Below, in pieces: positions 1 to 8,801 of a stretch of 64,000 nucleotides of DNA. Origin of the DNA: Pseudomonadota bacterium (lineage in GTDB: Bacteria > Pseudomonadota > Alphaproteobacteria > Rhizobiales > Rhizobiaceae); the NCBI GenBank assembly GCA_023451735.1, contig JAEXYH010000091.1:10667-74666 (forward strand). The letters run 5' to 3'. A program made the position numbers and the translations under genes. Below the pieces are notes generated by a model. It ran no database searches, was not told the origin of the DNA, and worked only from the letters and a program-made list of their open reading frames with translations. Numbering within the stretch: the first letter of the stretch is position 1; every line of letters begins with the position of its first letter.

Positions 1-487
1 CATACATGACAGAAGCTGGGCCTCGCAGGACGTCCACTCGTTCGACACCGTACACCTCGACCGTCGGCGCGCCTGCCGTGCGCATCAGTTTGAGGCCGTT
101 CAGATATTGAAGTTGCCTGCCATCAAACCCGCGAACGATAGGAGAATCGAAACGAGGATCGGCCCCGAAAGGCTGGCCGACGACGCCCGCACTATAGTTC
201 AAGGCCTCGCCGAGCGTCTGGGCCGCCTGCGCTTCGATCTGATCCCGGGTGACCACGGAGATCGACTGCTGGCTCTCAAGGATTGATGTCCCCGTCTTGG
301 ATGCCGTGGCACTTGATTTAGCCACGTAACCCTGGACCTGTCCCCTTGGATCCTCATCGCCGTGGCCCTGAATGACGATAGGGGCAAGTGTTGTATCCTC
401 CAGCTCCTGCGCAAACGACGAGATGCCGCCGGCAGAGGTCGCAACAATCGAGGTTGTGACGAGTAAAAAAGATCGAAATAGACGCAT
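1..487 (-). CDS. TonB-dependent siderophore receptor, N-terminal part (cut by left edge)
   Basis: The frame is open from an ATG at 487 to the window edge (162 codons). The product begins with a signal peptide (MRLFRSFLL..., cleavage likely after SSFAQ). A TonB-box-like segment follows, then a plug domain with the family motifs QSISVVTRDQIEAQ, LGEALNYSAGV, SPIVRGFDG and VERVDVLRGPASVMY. Receptors of this class are outer-membrane barrels that import ferric siderophores using TonB energy. The barrel lies outside the window. The gene is divergent from the LysR regulator at 628, which may control it (inference). The substrate cannot be told from this part. Confidence 0.88.
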   Translation of the reverse strand, partial: MRLFRSFLLVTTSIVATSAGGISSFAQELEDTTLAPIVIQGHGDEDPRGQVQGYVAKSSATASKTGTSILESQQSISVVTRDQIEAQAAQTLGEALNYSAGVVGQPFGADPRFDSPIVRGFDGRQLQYLNGLKLMRTAGAPTVEVYGVERVDVLRGPASVMY

Positions 488-627
488 GTCGGTCCCGCGG
501 GCAAATCTGGATGAAATTCATCATCTTTTTATCGACACCGGTCGGGCAAATCCAATAAATGAAACGATCTTTTTTAAGAACCTTAAGTTCTGAAATTTTC
601 AACATGCGCGATATCATCGGGAATTCC

Positions 628-1569
628 ATGACAAAAGCAGGTAGACAGCGAACAAGCGGTTTCGAGCTAAGGCACTTGAGATATTTCATAGCCTTGGTTG
701 AGGAGAGAAATTTCGAGCGCGCCGCCGCCAAACTGGGAATTGCGCAACCGGGGCTGAGCCAGCAGATCATTGCCTTGGAAGCACTGGTCGGCCTTCCATT
801 GATCGACCGCTCCAAGCGCTCCGTAAATCTTTCCCCAACCGGGCAAGCATTGTTCGAAGACGCGGTCAAGATTGTAGCTCAAGCAGATGCCACACTGGCG
901 CAACTGAAGCGTCTCGGGCGCGGAGAAAATGGAAGGATCATGGTAAGCTATGTCGCGTCAGCCGCTTATTCGGGCGTTCTGACCCGGTCGTTGACGACAT
1001 TTAGACGCAATTTGCCCGAAATCGAATTGCAACTTGTCGAGATGGAGATGCGTCAGCAGCTCGACAAGATCAGGAAGGGCGAGTTGGATTTCGGCTACAT
1101 AAGGCCGCCTGCCTCCATTCCCGCCGAACTGACCTCTACCATCGTTCTGCGCGAGCCATTGCTCGCTGCGATACCAGTCGGTCACCGCCTTGCTTCGAAA
1201 AATTCGGTTGATCTGTCCGATCTCTCCACCGAAGTGTTCATCACGCCGAAGCAACCCCCAGATATCGGATTTCACGCAAACACGATTGAGGCCTGTAAGG
1301 AGGCAGGCTTCTCACCACGTATCAATACGACAGGCCGGGACTTCACAACTATTGCCAGTATGATCGCGGTCGGTCTTGGGATCGCTCTTGTCCCCAAAGG
1401 TATGGATTGCTTAAGACTACCGGGAGTTCGCTATCTGTCGCTCGCCAATATGGATACGAGATCGGAGCTCGCAATTGTTCACCGCAAAACCGAAAACAAT
1501 CCTGCCGTTCGCGCATTTATCCTGCATCACAGAGGAATGGCGGGAAGGTTGACGAAGATTCTGGCTTAA
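628..1569 (+). CDS. LysR family transcriptional regulator
   Basis: A typical LysR-type regulator. The N-terminal winged helix-turn-helix has ELRHLRYFIALVEE, AAAKLGIAQPGLSQQI and LEALVGLPLIDRS. The periplasmic-binding-protein-like effector domain has ELDFGYIRPP and the C-terminal MIAVGLGIALVPKG. The frame is open from 559, with further ATGs at 604 and 628. I chose 628 (313 aa) because family members start about 10-15 residues before the LRHLRYF helix and GGGAA lies just upstream. Divergent from the TonB receptor, so regulation of iron or siderophore uptake is possible but unproven. Confidence 0.9.
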   Translation: MTKAGRQRTSGFELRHLRYFIALVEERNFERAAAKLGIAQPGLSQQIIALEALVGLPLIDRSKRSVNLSPTGQALFEDAVKIVAQADATLAQLKRLGRGENGRIMVSYVASAAYSGVLTRSLTTFRRNLPEIELQLVEMEMRQQLDKIRKGELDFGYIRPPASIPAELTSTIVLREPLLAAIPVGHRLASKNSVDLSDLSTEVFITPKQPPDIGFHANTIEACKEAGFSPRINTTGRDFTTIASMIAVGLGIALVPKGMDCLRLPGVRYLSLANMDTRSELAIVHRKTENNPAVRAFILHHRGMAGRLTKILA

Positions 1570-1678
1570 AACTACTACTTTAGGTTTGTACGGTCGCGCT
1601 TGATGGACAACCTTGATCGGCTATGTCTAAATGTAGCCGGGCTGCAAATTCGCGGCTTTGACCTCCAGTCAAGATACG

Positions 1679-1704
1679 GGCCCCTCGGAACCACACGAGG
1701 GGCC
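1679..1704. terminator. hairpin between convergent genes, possible terminator
   Basis: GGCCCCTCG (1679-1687) pairs with CGAGGGGCC (1696-1704) around an 8-nt loop. It sits in the gap between the LysR gene and the oppositely oriented gene ending at 1996. A run of six T follows only at 1727, some 22 nt after the stem, so this is not a textbook intrinsic terminator. The rest of 1570-1995 shows no convincing gene. A 14-bp direct repeat at 1587-1600 and 1711-1724 flanks the hairpin. Confidence 0.4.
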
Positions 1705-1995
1705 TCCCTGTGTACGGTCGCGCTCCTTTTTTCGATCAAATAGTTAGCTATATCCAACACCGGGGTGCGGGATGGGCTTGTCTTTCCCTGAGTAGTGGCT
1801 TTACAGCTGCGTCAACCGAAGCGACGTGGGCACCCCACCATTGTTAGGTTGGCAATCTTCTCTCAGGCGTGATGCAGTCGTCGCGCCCCTCGCGACAGAG
1901 CAGTTATTACATAAGACGAGCTCGCCATGTTCGATCAGATCGCGCTCTCGACAATACACCGATCGCTGGTAATCGGCCGAGATCCAAATACTACA

Positions 1996-2373
1996 TCAGC
2001 TATACCGAAGCCTGGTGGCTCCCGTTAACTCGGGCGGCTGGGATCGCTGTTCCGCGAACAGTCTTTTTCGGACGAGAACGCTCATCACTCGCGCTGCAGT
2101 CGAAAATACCATTTCATTGAGAGGACCCTGCCCTTCCCAAGGCTTGGAAAGTCTCTCGGCGACGCTCCCGACAATGTTGGTCGGAACAATGTCTGAGCAT
2201 CCTTTAAGGGCATCGAAAACTTCCGAGATGCGAACGGCATGTCGGCCAAACCCCACCTCCGGCTCTGGGACATAAGCATCCCAATCTTCGAACTCGTGAA
2301 GGGCATCGCGAAACAGATATTGCAGGGTGATAGGAGCGTGTCCGTCCTGTAGCGTGGGCAAGGTCGACGTCAT
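1996..2373 (-). CDS. hypothetical protein (125 aa)
   Basis: Start at 2373 (MTSTLPTLQDG) chosen because GGGAG lies at good spacing upstream; the open frame runs to 2457 without a better start. The product is soluble and mostly helical by eye, with LQYLFRDALHEFEDWDAY in its first half and STAARVMSVLVRKRLF near the end. No signal peptide or membrane segment. I do not recognise the family. It is convergent with the LysR gene and stands alone. Confidence 0.6.
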   Translation of the reverse strand: MTSTLPTLQDGHAPITLQYLFRDALHEFEDWDAYVPEPEVGFGRHAVRISEVFDALKGCSDIVPTNIVGSVAERLSKPWEGQGPLNEMVFSTAARVMSVLVRKRLFAEQRSQPPELTGATRLRYS

Positions 2374-3011
2374 GTGTGTTCTCCCTTTTTGATGATGCTG
2401 AAGGATTGCCTGCACGACACGCAAAGCAATACCCAGGCATGGCTTCCGGTTCAGCAAAGTAGATGAATCCCCCAGTAGAAGCTTTCGGGATGCCGGTCCT
2501 CTGGTGATGGATGTTCGTCCTGCGCTTGATTGAGATCGACACGTGCTTGCTCAACTGAACTCGCGGCAAGTTGCTTCGATAGCCGAGGACGCGCGCAAAA
2601 CGCGACGAGGTCAAACCCGAATGAAGAAAGGCTGCTTGCAAACACGAAACACCCCAAGACACGGTTCATCACAACGTCGGATGGTCGGTCAGAATGTCTC
2701 TGCGGTCAAGATTGTCTACGGAATTACTGCACTATTGTAGTCCCAATTCCTGGTTCTCTTTTGCACGTAAACCGAAACCACGAGATAATTGTTTTCGGCA
2801 CGCAGGGAAACACACTTCCGAAGCTGGTCACCCTACAGAGGAGTCAAGACATTATGACAATCCACGCCGCTACTGATCGCTCGGATATAGCTCAGACGGG
2901 GTGCCATTTGCCAACTCCCGCGCAATTCGGTCGACCGCCGAGAACCTGACGGTCAAGATACCAGGGCCCCTATTGTGCGAGACCTCAGCACGCGCACATC
3001 AACTTGATCGG
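2374..3011. other. long gene-poor stretch, probably degraded coding DNA
   Basis: No open frame here has both a believable start signal and coding-like content. A GAGGAG Shine-Dalgarno-like sequence followed by an ATG at 2854 opens a short frame (MTIHAATDRSDIAQ...) that stops after about 30 codons. This looks like the start of a broken gene just upstream of the monooxygenase remnant at 3012. Confidence 0.4.
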
Positions 3012-3131
3012 GCACCGTTTCTTTTGGGCACGGCCCCTTACGTAGCGGATGCTCTAATGAAGTGGGCTGACGAAACGGGGCGGGGTGGTTTCAAAACGTG
3101 CTACCGCGAGGTAACGCCGCGCGAGAAGTTC
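3012..3131 (+). pseudogene. remnant of LLM-class flavin monooxygenase C-terminus
   Basis: About 40 codons read APFLLGTAPYVADALMKWADET followed by a GGF and VTPREKF segment. This resembles the C-terminal segment of NtaA/SnaA/DszA-type monooxygenases (VGTPEQVADxLxxWxxETxxDGFN...VTPxxF). The usual VPELQRRG end is missing, and no intact catalytic domain lies upstream. It sits beside an intact family member (3269-4588, opposite strand), so it may be debris of a former second copy. The similarity is from memory and short. Confidence 0.35.
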
Positions 3132-3268
3132 CATAAGAGCCAACGTGCCCACGTAAAAAAAGGAAAACCTAAGGCGATGTCCCGCCGCTTGCGACATCAA
3201 GTGACCTAGATGTGCGACGACGTAGATTCTCATACAAACGGCGCGGCGGCACGAGGCAGTCAGTCCCG

Positions 3269-4588
3269 TCAGGTGAAGAACCGATTTGCCGGCCGAGGGA
3301 GGCCCAGATGTTCGCGCAGGGTTTTGCCCTCGTAGTCTTGACGGAAAAGCCCGCGCCGCTGCAATTCCGGCACCAGTCTTTCCGTCACGTCGTCAAGCCC
3401 CTGCGGCAAATAGGGAAACACAACTGTGAAGCCATCTGACGCAGCCGCGCCGAGCCAGTTCTCCATCTCATCGGCGACACTTTGAGGCGTCCCCACAAAG
3501 GCCAGCCCTGCATAGCCGCCATATCGCTGCGCGAGCTGGCGCACCGTTAGATTCTCTTCCCGCGCCAAACGAATAGCCTGTGCCTGTCCGGTCTTGCTGG
3601 CGTTGGTATCCGGCATGTCGGGCAACGGCCCATCGGGATCGAGGTGAGCTACGTCATGTCCAAGGGCAATGGACAAAGATGCAATTGCACTCTCGTAATG
3701 AACAAGACTGTCGAGTGTGGCGCGTTTGGCCCTCGCCTCCTCGACCGTCTCTCCGATCACGATGAGTGCGGCGGGCAGGATTTTCAAATGCTCTCGCTGC
3801 CGACCAAAAGCCGACATCCTTCCCTTGATATCCGCATAGAGAGCCTTGGCGGCTGCGAGATCGCGCGGCGAACAGAACACCAGTTCGGCCGTCTCGGCGG
3901 CGAGCCGCCGACCAGGCTCCGATTGACCCGCCTGCACGATCACCGGCCAGCCTTGGACGGGACGAGCGATGTTGAGGGGGCCGCGGACGCTCAGCTCATC
4001 ACCTTTGTGATCAAGCACATGCATCTTCGTCGCGTCGAAGAAAATTCCACTCTCCTGATCGCGAATGAAAGCATCGTCGGCAAAACTGTCCCATAGGCCA
4101 GTGACAACTTCATAGAATTCGCGAGCCCGTGCATACCGTTCACCGTGTTCAACATGTTCCTCCAGACCAAAATTACGGGCAGAATCGGGGTTGGACGTGG
4201 TCACTATATTCCAGGCGGCACGGCCGTTGCTGATATGATCCAGAGACGCGAACCGGCGCGCCACGTGATAAGGTTCGTCAAATGTCGTCGACGCAGTCGC
4301 TGCAAGCCCAATCCTTTCCGTCACTGAGGCGAGCGCCGAAAGAAGCGTGAAAGGTTCGAAAGACGTGACAGTGTGACTGCGTACCAGCGCATCGATCGGC
4401 ATGTTCAGGACCGCCAGGTGATCGGCCATGAAAAACGCGTCGAATTTCGCTGCCTCGAGCTTCTGGATGAAAGACTTGATGTGAGCAAAATTGAAATTGG
4501 CGTCCGGATAGGCTCCGGGATAACGCCATGCCCCCGTGTGCAGGCTGACGGGACGCATGAAAGCAGTAAGGTGCAAAGATTTATCCAT
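3269..4588 (-). CDS. LLM-class flavin-dependent monooxygenase (NtaA/SnaA/DszA family)
   Basis: 439 aa, usual for the family. The N-terminus has MRPVSLHTGAWRYPGAYPDANFNF and FDAFFMADHLAVL. The core carries LSALASVTERIGLAATASTTF, YHVARRFASLDHISNGRAAWNIVTT and VIVQAGQSEPGRRLAAETAELVF, and the C-terminus has FVGTPQSVADEMENW and VPELQRRG. These enzymes use reduced FMN from a partner reductase to oxidise chelators, alkyl sulfonates, thiophenes or similar compounds. The ATG at 4588 replaces a longer open frame to 4657 because the family starts just before this point. No reductase is adjacent; a flavin reductase gene lies at 23.8 kb. Confidence 0.9.
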   Translation of the reverse strand: MDKSLHLTAFMRPVSLHTGAWRYPGAYPDANFNFAHIKSFIQKLEAAKFDAFFMADHLAVLNMPIDALVRSHTVTSFEPFTLLSALASVTERIGLAATASTTFDEPYHVARRFASLDHISNGRAAWNIVTTSNPDSARNFGLEEHVEHGERYARAREFYEVVTGLWDSFADDAFIRDQESGIFFDATKMHVLDHKGDELSVRGPLNIARPVQGWPVIVQAGQSEPGRRLAAETAELVFCSPRDLAAAKALYADIKGRMSAFGRQREHLKILPAALIVIGETVEEARAKRATLDSLVHYESAIASLSIALGHDVAHLDPDGPLPDMPDTNASKTGQAQAIRLAREENLTVRQLAQRYGGYAGLAFVGTPQSVADEMENWLGAAASDGFTVVFPYLPQGLDDVTERLVPELQRRGLFRQDYEGKTLREHLGLPRPANRFFT

Positions 4589-5027
4589 GAAGTGCGCTCT
4601 TGAGGATATCGGAGACTTTAATGTGGGAAGCGATCGCTTGAAACGTAGGGAACGCATTTGCGTTCATTGCAGAAGGGTTAGAAAACTCTTTCCCCCAAAC
4701 TACTTGATTGGTCACGCGCAAGATCCGATTACAAGTGCTAATTTTCGCCGTCGCCGTCGCATCCGATTGGCCTGCCGCGATCGCAGCAGAGTAAACTGTG
4801 GGCGGCATCCAGTATTCCTGTGGTAGCCAGTCTGCGAGACACCCATTTGATCCGGCATCCATCAGACAAATCAAGCGCCCTTTCGCCATGATGGGTAGCA
4901 GCCTCGCCACCTGCGAGAGTGATCGCACGCCTGCGAGGGCCGCTGCAGGTCGTCGGCAGTGTAGTCGGTCAACCGGATTTGAGGGTTCGCATCGGCCATC
5001 GAAAGATTGCCACTTGGTCGGCACCAA
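4589..5027. other. intergenic region, no convincing gene
   Basis: Open frames exist on both strands but none has a ribosome binding site and coding-like composition. The region ends in a stress-type promoter at 5028. Confidence 0.5.
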
Positions 5028-5052
5028 GGAACATTCGATGAGCCGGCTGGTT
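5028..5052 (+). promoter_or_regulatory. EcfG-type general stress promoter upstream of the PNPOx gene
   Basis: GGAAC (5028-5032), 16 nt, GGTT (5049-5052). One mismatch from the alphaproteobacterial sigma-EcfG consensus GGAAC-N16-CGTT. The gene starts 31 bp downstream. Confidence 0.65.
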
Positions 5053-5082
5053 CTTCTCGCTGTTCCATAGGGAGAAAACGCA

Positions 5083-5550
5083 ATGTCCGCGACAATGAGT
5101 ATGGAAGAACTGTCCACGAAACTTGGCAAAATCGATTTCTGCATGTTCAACACCAACGGTCTTGGCAGGATCGTTAGCCGACCGATGAGCAACAATGGCG
5201 ATGTCGAATATGATGGCGATTCCTGGTTCTTTTCCTACGATGACACGAAGAAGGTTAGCGACATCAATCGAGACACGGGTGTCACATTGACTTTTACCGC
5301 CCCTCCCAGCCTGCTTGGCAAGCCGGGAATCTTCATTGCTGTGGACGGAGAAGCAAGCCTGATCCGTGACAAGGCGCAGTTCGAAGAGCATTGGGTCAAG
5401 GATCTTGAACGGTGGTTTCCTGAAGGCATCGATACGACCGGCCTAATTCTGATCAGGATTTCCGCGCGCTCGATAGAATACTGGGATGGAGAGGACAACG
5501 GTCGGATCGACTTGCCTTCCGTAGACGCTGTTGCTGGAGGCGCAGTATGA
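5083..5550 (+). CDS. pyridoxamine 5'-phosphate oxidase family protein (general stress protein 26-like)
   Basis: 155 aa with the split-barrel FMN-binding fold. Markers are GRIVSRPMS, DSWFFSYDDTKKVSDI, VTLTFTAPP, FIAVDGEASL, and the C-terminal LILIRISARSIEYWDG. Small stress proteins of this family bind FMN or related cofactors; the physiological reaction is usually unknown. A strong GGGAG site precedes the ATG, and an EcfG-type promoter lies just upstream. It overlaps the DUF3140 gene by 4 bp, indicating translational coupling. A paralogue is at 40942. Confidence 0.9.
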   Translation: MSATMSMEELSTKLGKIDFCMFNTNGLGRIVSRPMSNNGDVEYDGDSWFFSYDDTKKVSDINRDTGVTLTFTAPPSLLGKPGIFIAVDGEASLIRDKAQFEEHWVKDLERWFPEGIDTTGLILIRISARSIEYWDGEDNGRIDLPSVDAVAGGAV

Positions 5551-5891
5551 ATGACAAAACGCTCGACAGAGACAAAATCTCGCACGACTTCAAAGAGGCG
5601 GTGAACATGTCACCGGCTGAGTTGGAGAAGTGGCTGCAGACGGACGAGAGCAAGTCCGTGGGGTGGTCTGGCGAAAGCGGCGGCGAAGCCGTGGGTCACT
5701 ATTCTGGCCGCAGGATCGTTGAGATCAAACGCAAGAAGGAGGCCGACCTGACTGACGAAGATTACGCTCACATGAGGAAGGTCGTCGGGTATGTCCATCG
5801 GCATCCCGCGCAGAAAGGCCCGAAAGAGGATCGCGAAAATTCGCCTTGGCGACAATCTCTCATGAACTGGGGGCATGATCCCTTGAAGTAA
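5547..5891 (+). CDS. DUF3140 domain-containing protein
   Basis: 114 aa, hydrophilic. It has the family pattern FKEAVNMSPAELEKWL, SVGW, IVEIKRKKEADLTDEDYAHMRKVVGYVHRH and a C-terminal WRQSLMNWGHDP. The function of DUF3140 proteins is unknown; they occur widely in soil bacteria as small, probably nucleic-acid-associated proteins (the latter is a guess from the basic, tryptophan-containing composition). Its ATG overlaps the stop of the upstream PNPOx gene, so both belong to one stress-promoter transcript. Confidence 0.88.
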   Translation: MNDKTLDRDKISHDFKEAVNMSPAELEKWLQTDESKSVGWSGESGGEAVGHYSGRRIVEIKRKKEADLTDEDYAHMRKVVGYVHRHPAQKGPKEDRENSPWRQSLMNWGHDPLK

Positions 5892-6285
5892 ATTCTGTGT
5901 CAGCGTTCATCTCCAACGGATGCAGCTGCATAGCGTATAATGTTCATCCATCTATTGCTCATGAGAAGGCGGCGTTCTGGGACAAGCCGAGATCTGGCAC
6001 CGGTCGACATCGGCGGCGCTTGGTCTGCTGCTGGCTCAAATTGATCTTGAAGCAAAGTCATGAAGCTGAATATGCCTCGTACATCGAAAGCAATCTTCTG
6101 CGTTTCCTCGGTTTCGAAAAAGCGCCCACATGGACACCATTGAGGTCCTGACGACTAGCTCGATCGCACGGTGGCGTGAGCAACTCAAATGTCGACGCTC
6201 GCAGGACGATGTCGTCATCGGCGCAAGGCAGATCTACCGCTTTTAGAAAAGGATATCGCCTTTGGTTCGCGTAACATTGCAGAAG
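5892..6285. other. intergenic region, nothing recognised
   Basis: No coding-like frame, terminator or stress promoter found. Confidence 0.5.
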
Positions 6286-6870
6286 ATGCTTCTTGAAGAC
6301 TTGCTTTCTCAGATAGGTCGAGTGGAGCCTTCGGTCAGTGGCAGCTCGGCGTCGCTAATCGCAGCCAGGTTCGGGATTGCAATGGTCAAAATGGCTTTTG
6401 CGGTGTCGAGCAAGCACGGCGCGAACTGCGACCTCGCCATCGAAGAACTTGATACGATATCTGCTCGCCTCAACAACGCGACCGAACAGGATCGTGCGGC
6501 TGCATTAGCGCTGATTGAAACGTTCCGGGATAGTGCCAGCGACGCCGTTCGTCGCCATGCTATCACCGAGGCTACGCGGGAGCCGCTCTCGGCGGCTCAT
6601 CTGCTCGTCGAGTTCCTTGAAAACGCAGCCAAGGCCGAGCCTGACATCAGGCAGTCGGTTGCCAGTGATTTTTTCGGCGGCATTGAGTTGATCAGCGGCG
6701 CATTCGGTGCGGTGATGATGGCAATAGAAAGCAATTTACGGCAAGAAGAGGCACATGACCTGAACGATCAAACTCATCACGACCGTTCGGAGTTGCGAAG
6801 TCGACATGATGTTGCTGTCGCGGTCTTGCGGTCGAGCCTTCGATCGCGCGTCCTAGTATCTGCCCGGTGA
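6286..6870 (+). CDS. cyclodeaminase/cyclohydrolase family protein (FTCD_C-like)
   Basis: 194 aa from the ATG at 6286 (MLLEDLLSQIG); the frame also allows a TTG at 6262. The N-terminal helix pair LLEDLLSQIG...SGSSASLIAARFGIAMVKMAFAVSS follows the formiminotransferase-cyclodeaminase C-domain pattern (FLdaLas..PGGGsaaAlagalgaaL..Mva). The glycine-rich loop is reduced to VSGSSAS. The family cyclises or deaminates folate intermediates, but stand-alone members often have unknown roles. It is convergent with the uvsE gene 10 bp downstream. The last 30 residues are rich in Arg and Ser and may not be conserved. Confidence 0.65.
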   Translation: MLLEDLLSQIGRVEPSVSGSSASLIAARFGIAMVKMAFAVSSKHGANCDLAIEELDTISARLNNATEQDRAAALALIETFRDSASDAVRRHAITEATREPLSAAHLLVEFLENAAKAEPDIRQSVASDFFGGIELISGAFGAVMMAIESNLRQEEAHDLNDQTHHDRSELRSRHDVAVAVLRSSLRSRVLVSAR

Positions 6871-6880
6871 AACCAGGCGT

Positions 6881-7911
6881 TCAGTCTGTCTCCATCGCAG
6901 ATTTTTGTTCGTCGACAAATTCGTCCATCTGGCCAGCTTTTAGTCCGAAGCGGTCTGCAACGTCAGGAGCGTATCGCAATAGATCGGGCCGAAGCCGAAC
7001 CAGAGCCAGATCTTTTGCCTTTGCTTCCAGCATCACATCGAAGTCGAAATCGGCGACCAGGCGCATGAAGGTTGCGAACTCGAACGGATTGCAGAAGTCA
7101 GCGTGACCGGTGAATACCGGCGCAACAGGCTTTGTGATCTTCTTCCCGGTGAGCTTATCGAAGACGGTTTTTTCGCGCATTTCCGTGCGAGGGGATGAGT
7201 AATGGATCTTCGGTTGTTGGTCTGGTGGCCAAGTCGCCATAACTGCCGCGAATGTCTCGACCAGATCGGCTCGTTCCGGATTCAAACACCAGAAGTGCTG
7301 ATGGTCAAAAATGATGCGGACACCAGTCTGTTCATGAATCCAAAGGACGTCAGCTGCTGAAAATCGCAGGTCGTCATGTTCAAGGACTAAGCGCCGTTTA
7401 ACCGGCTCGGGCAATGTCTGCCAGGTTTTCACCCACCGCTCGCGGCTCGCACCGATGTCACCGTAAGTGCCGCCCAATGGATAACGAGCACAGCTTCGTG
7501 ACCGAGGTCCATCAGGTCGAGCATCTCTGCCTGGCTCAGTAGATCCCATACGCTCTTGGCAACCAGCGTAGGATCAGGGCTGTTGAGAACGACATATTGA
7601 GAAGGGTGAAAGGATAGGCGGATGTCGAGCGCTTGCGCTTTTTTACCAATCGCGGCAAGCTCGGCTTTGCTGTCTGCGATCATCCCATGAAATTGTGGCA
7701 TCTCGGGATGTGTTGCGTAGGGTGCCAAATCCGAAGACAAGCGGTACATCGAGATGTCGTGCTTGACGAGGTGATCAAGGATCTTATCAACATACTCAAG
7801 CGAGATTTTCAAATGAGGAGCGTTTGCTGCCCGTCGGGCATCGTTGCTCTTCAGGTCGTTGCGCATCATGGTCTTAACCGGAAATCCCAGCCGCGAAACC
7901 CTCTGCCGCAT
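6881..7911 (-). pseudogene. uvsE: UV damage endonuclease UvsE, interrupted by a frameshift
   Basis: UvdE/UvsE nicks DNA 5' to UV photoproducts and other lesions. The N-terminal half (7911 to about 7476) has RLGFPVK, LKISLEYVDKILDHL, MYRLSSDLAPY, the signature HPSQYVVLNSP, and EAVLVIH. The second half, in another frame, continues GGTYGDIGASRERWV, RRLVLEHDD, GVRIIFDHQHF, KIHYSS and FDVMLEAKAKDLAL, ending at 6881. The break is at about 7475-7477: one missing base between the codons for VIH and GGTYGD explains it. The rest is intact, so the lesion is recent or a base-calling error. RBS-like TAAGGAT precedes the ATG, and a perfect stress promoter lies at 8009-8033. Confidence 0.85.
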
Positions 7912-8008
7912 TTTATCGATCCTTACCCGCTGTTCTTCCTAGCGCGACCGAAGGCGTTCCTCTTCAAACGCACTCGAGGCAAACGTCATCATTAACGGCT
8001 GGTTCCGG

Positions 8009-8033
8009 AACGATAATGGGATACAGCAGTTCC
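8009..8033 (-). promoter_or_regulatory. perfect EcfG-type promoter upstream of uvsE
   Basis: Reading the minus strand: GGAAC (8033-8029), 16 nt, CGTT (8012-8009). Exact match to GGAAC-N16-CGTT, about 97 bp before the uvsE start. A poorer match also reads the other way (GGAAC 8007-8011, then AGTT). The remainder of 7912-8285 holds no recognised gene. Confidence 0.75.
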
Positions 8034-8285
8034 TGCTGCAACAAGGAGCAATGTCAGGCTGTTTCAAAGCATGCCATATCCAGAGATCCAGACGACAAAT
8101 GCCGTTGACTTTTCCAGTCGACGATAGCGGTTTCTTCCTGCTGCCCCGCTAGAGCAGGCTGCCCGGTTCTTGAAGCAACGCCATGCAACCTTGTCCGATT
8201 GGGAGCTCAGGAGGTCGACACCGTTGTCCCGTCATTGCATGAAGACGGGCGACGACATGACCTCAAGCTGAACAGGATAACGGCT

Positions 8286-8768
8286 ATGACTGTCGAGACG
8301 ATCATGTTCAAACCGAGTGACTGGGTGCCGAACAATCAGCGGCTGCCCGTCCTGCGGCATGAAGCTGTTCTACCTGGCGGCGAGGAATTTGAAGCGGTGT
8401 TTGCGGAGAACGGCTGGTCCGGTATTTGGAAAGACGGCGTCTTCGATTTCCAACACTACCATACCGGCGCTCACGAAGTGCTCGGCGTCAAACGCGGAAC
8501 AGCCACCCTGCTGATTGGAGGGCCGAGCGGCCTGCAGTTCAAGGTCTCGCGAGGTGACTGCCTGATTCTTCCAGCCGGAACTGGACACCAAAACCTCGGC
8601 AGCTCGGAAGATTTCCAGGTCGTTGGAGCCTATCCTCCAGGCCAGCCGGCCGACATCCAGCGATCGGCAGCTACCGACGCAATGCTCTTGACAATCGCCT
8701 CCCTGCCCTTACCGCTTACCGACCCTATCCAAGGTTCGCGAGGCACTCTGCTTGACGAATGGTGCTGA
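8286..8768 (+). CDS. YjlB-like cupin domain protein
   Basis: 160 aa from the ATG at 8286 (MTVETIMFKPSDW), preceded by AGGA; the frame extends to 8199 without better signals. The cupin core has HYHTGAHEVLGVKRGTATLLIGG (metal-binding His and Glu) and then GDCLILPAGTGHQNLGSS with the second-motif His. The end, VVGAYPPGQPADI, is typical of the YjlB subgroup. The function of this group is unknown; the fold suggests a metal-dependent small-molecule enzyme or binding protein. It is convergent with the GFA gene. Confidence 0.88.
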   Translation: MTVETIMFKPSDWVPNNQRLPVLRHEAVLPGGEEFEAVFAENGWSGIWKDGVFDFQHYHTGAHEVLGVKRGTATLLIGGPSGLQFKVSRGDCLILPAGTGHQNLGSSEDFQVVGAYPPGQPADIQRSAATDAMLLTIASLPLPLTDPIQGSRGTLLDEWC

Positions 8769-8801
8769 ACATCAAGTCTGGTTCGCGTCGATAAAAGCGA
8801 G

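Noticed and set aside
4581..5195. Minus-strand frame upstream of the LLM monooxygenase
   Set aside because: Overlaps the PNPOx gene start and the stress promoter at 5028, lacks a ribosome binding site, and has no recognisable fold.
8007..8031. Plus-strand reading of the uvsE promoter region as a promoter for the cupin gene
   Set aside because: Gives GGAAC-N16-AGTT and lies about 255 bp before the cupin start; the minus-strand reading is an exact match and better placed.
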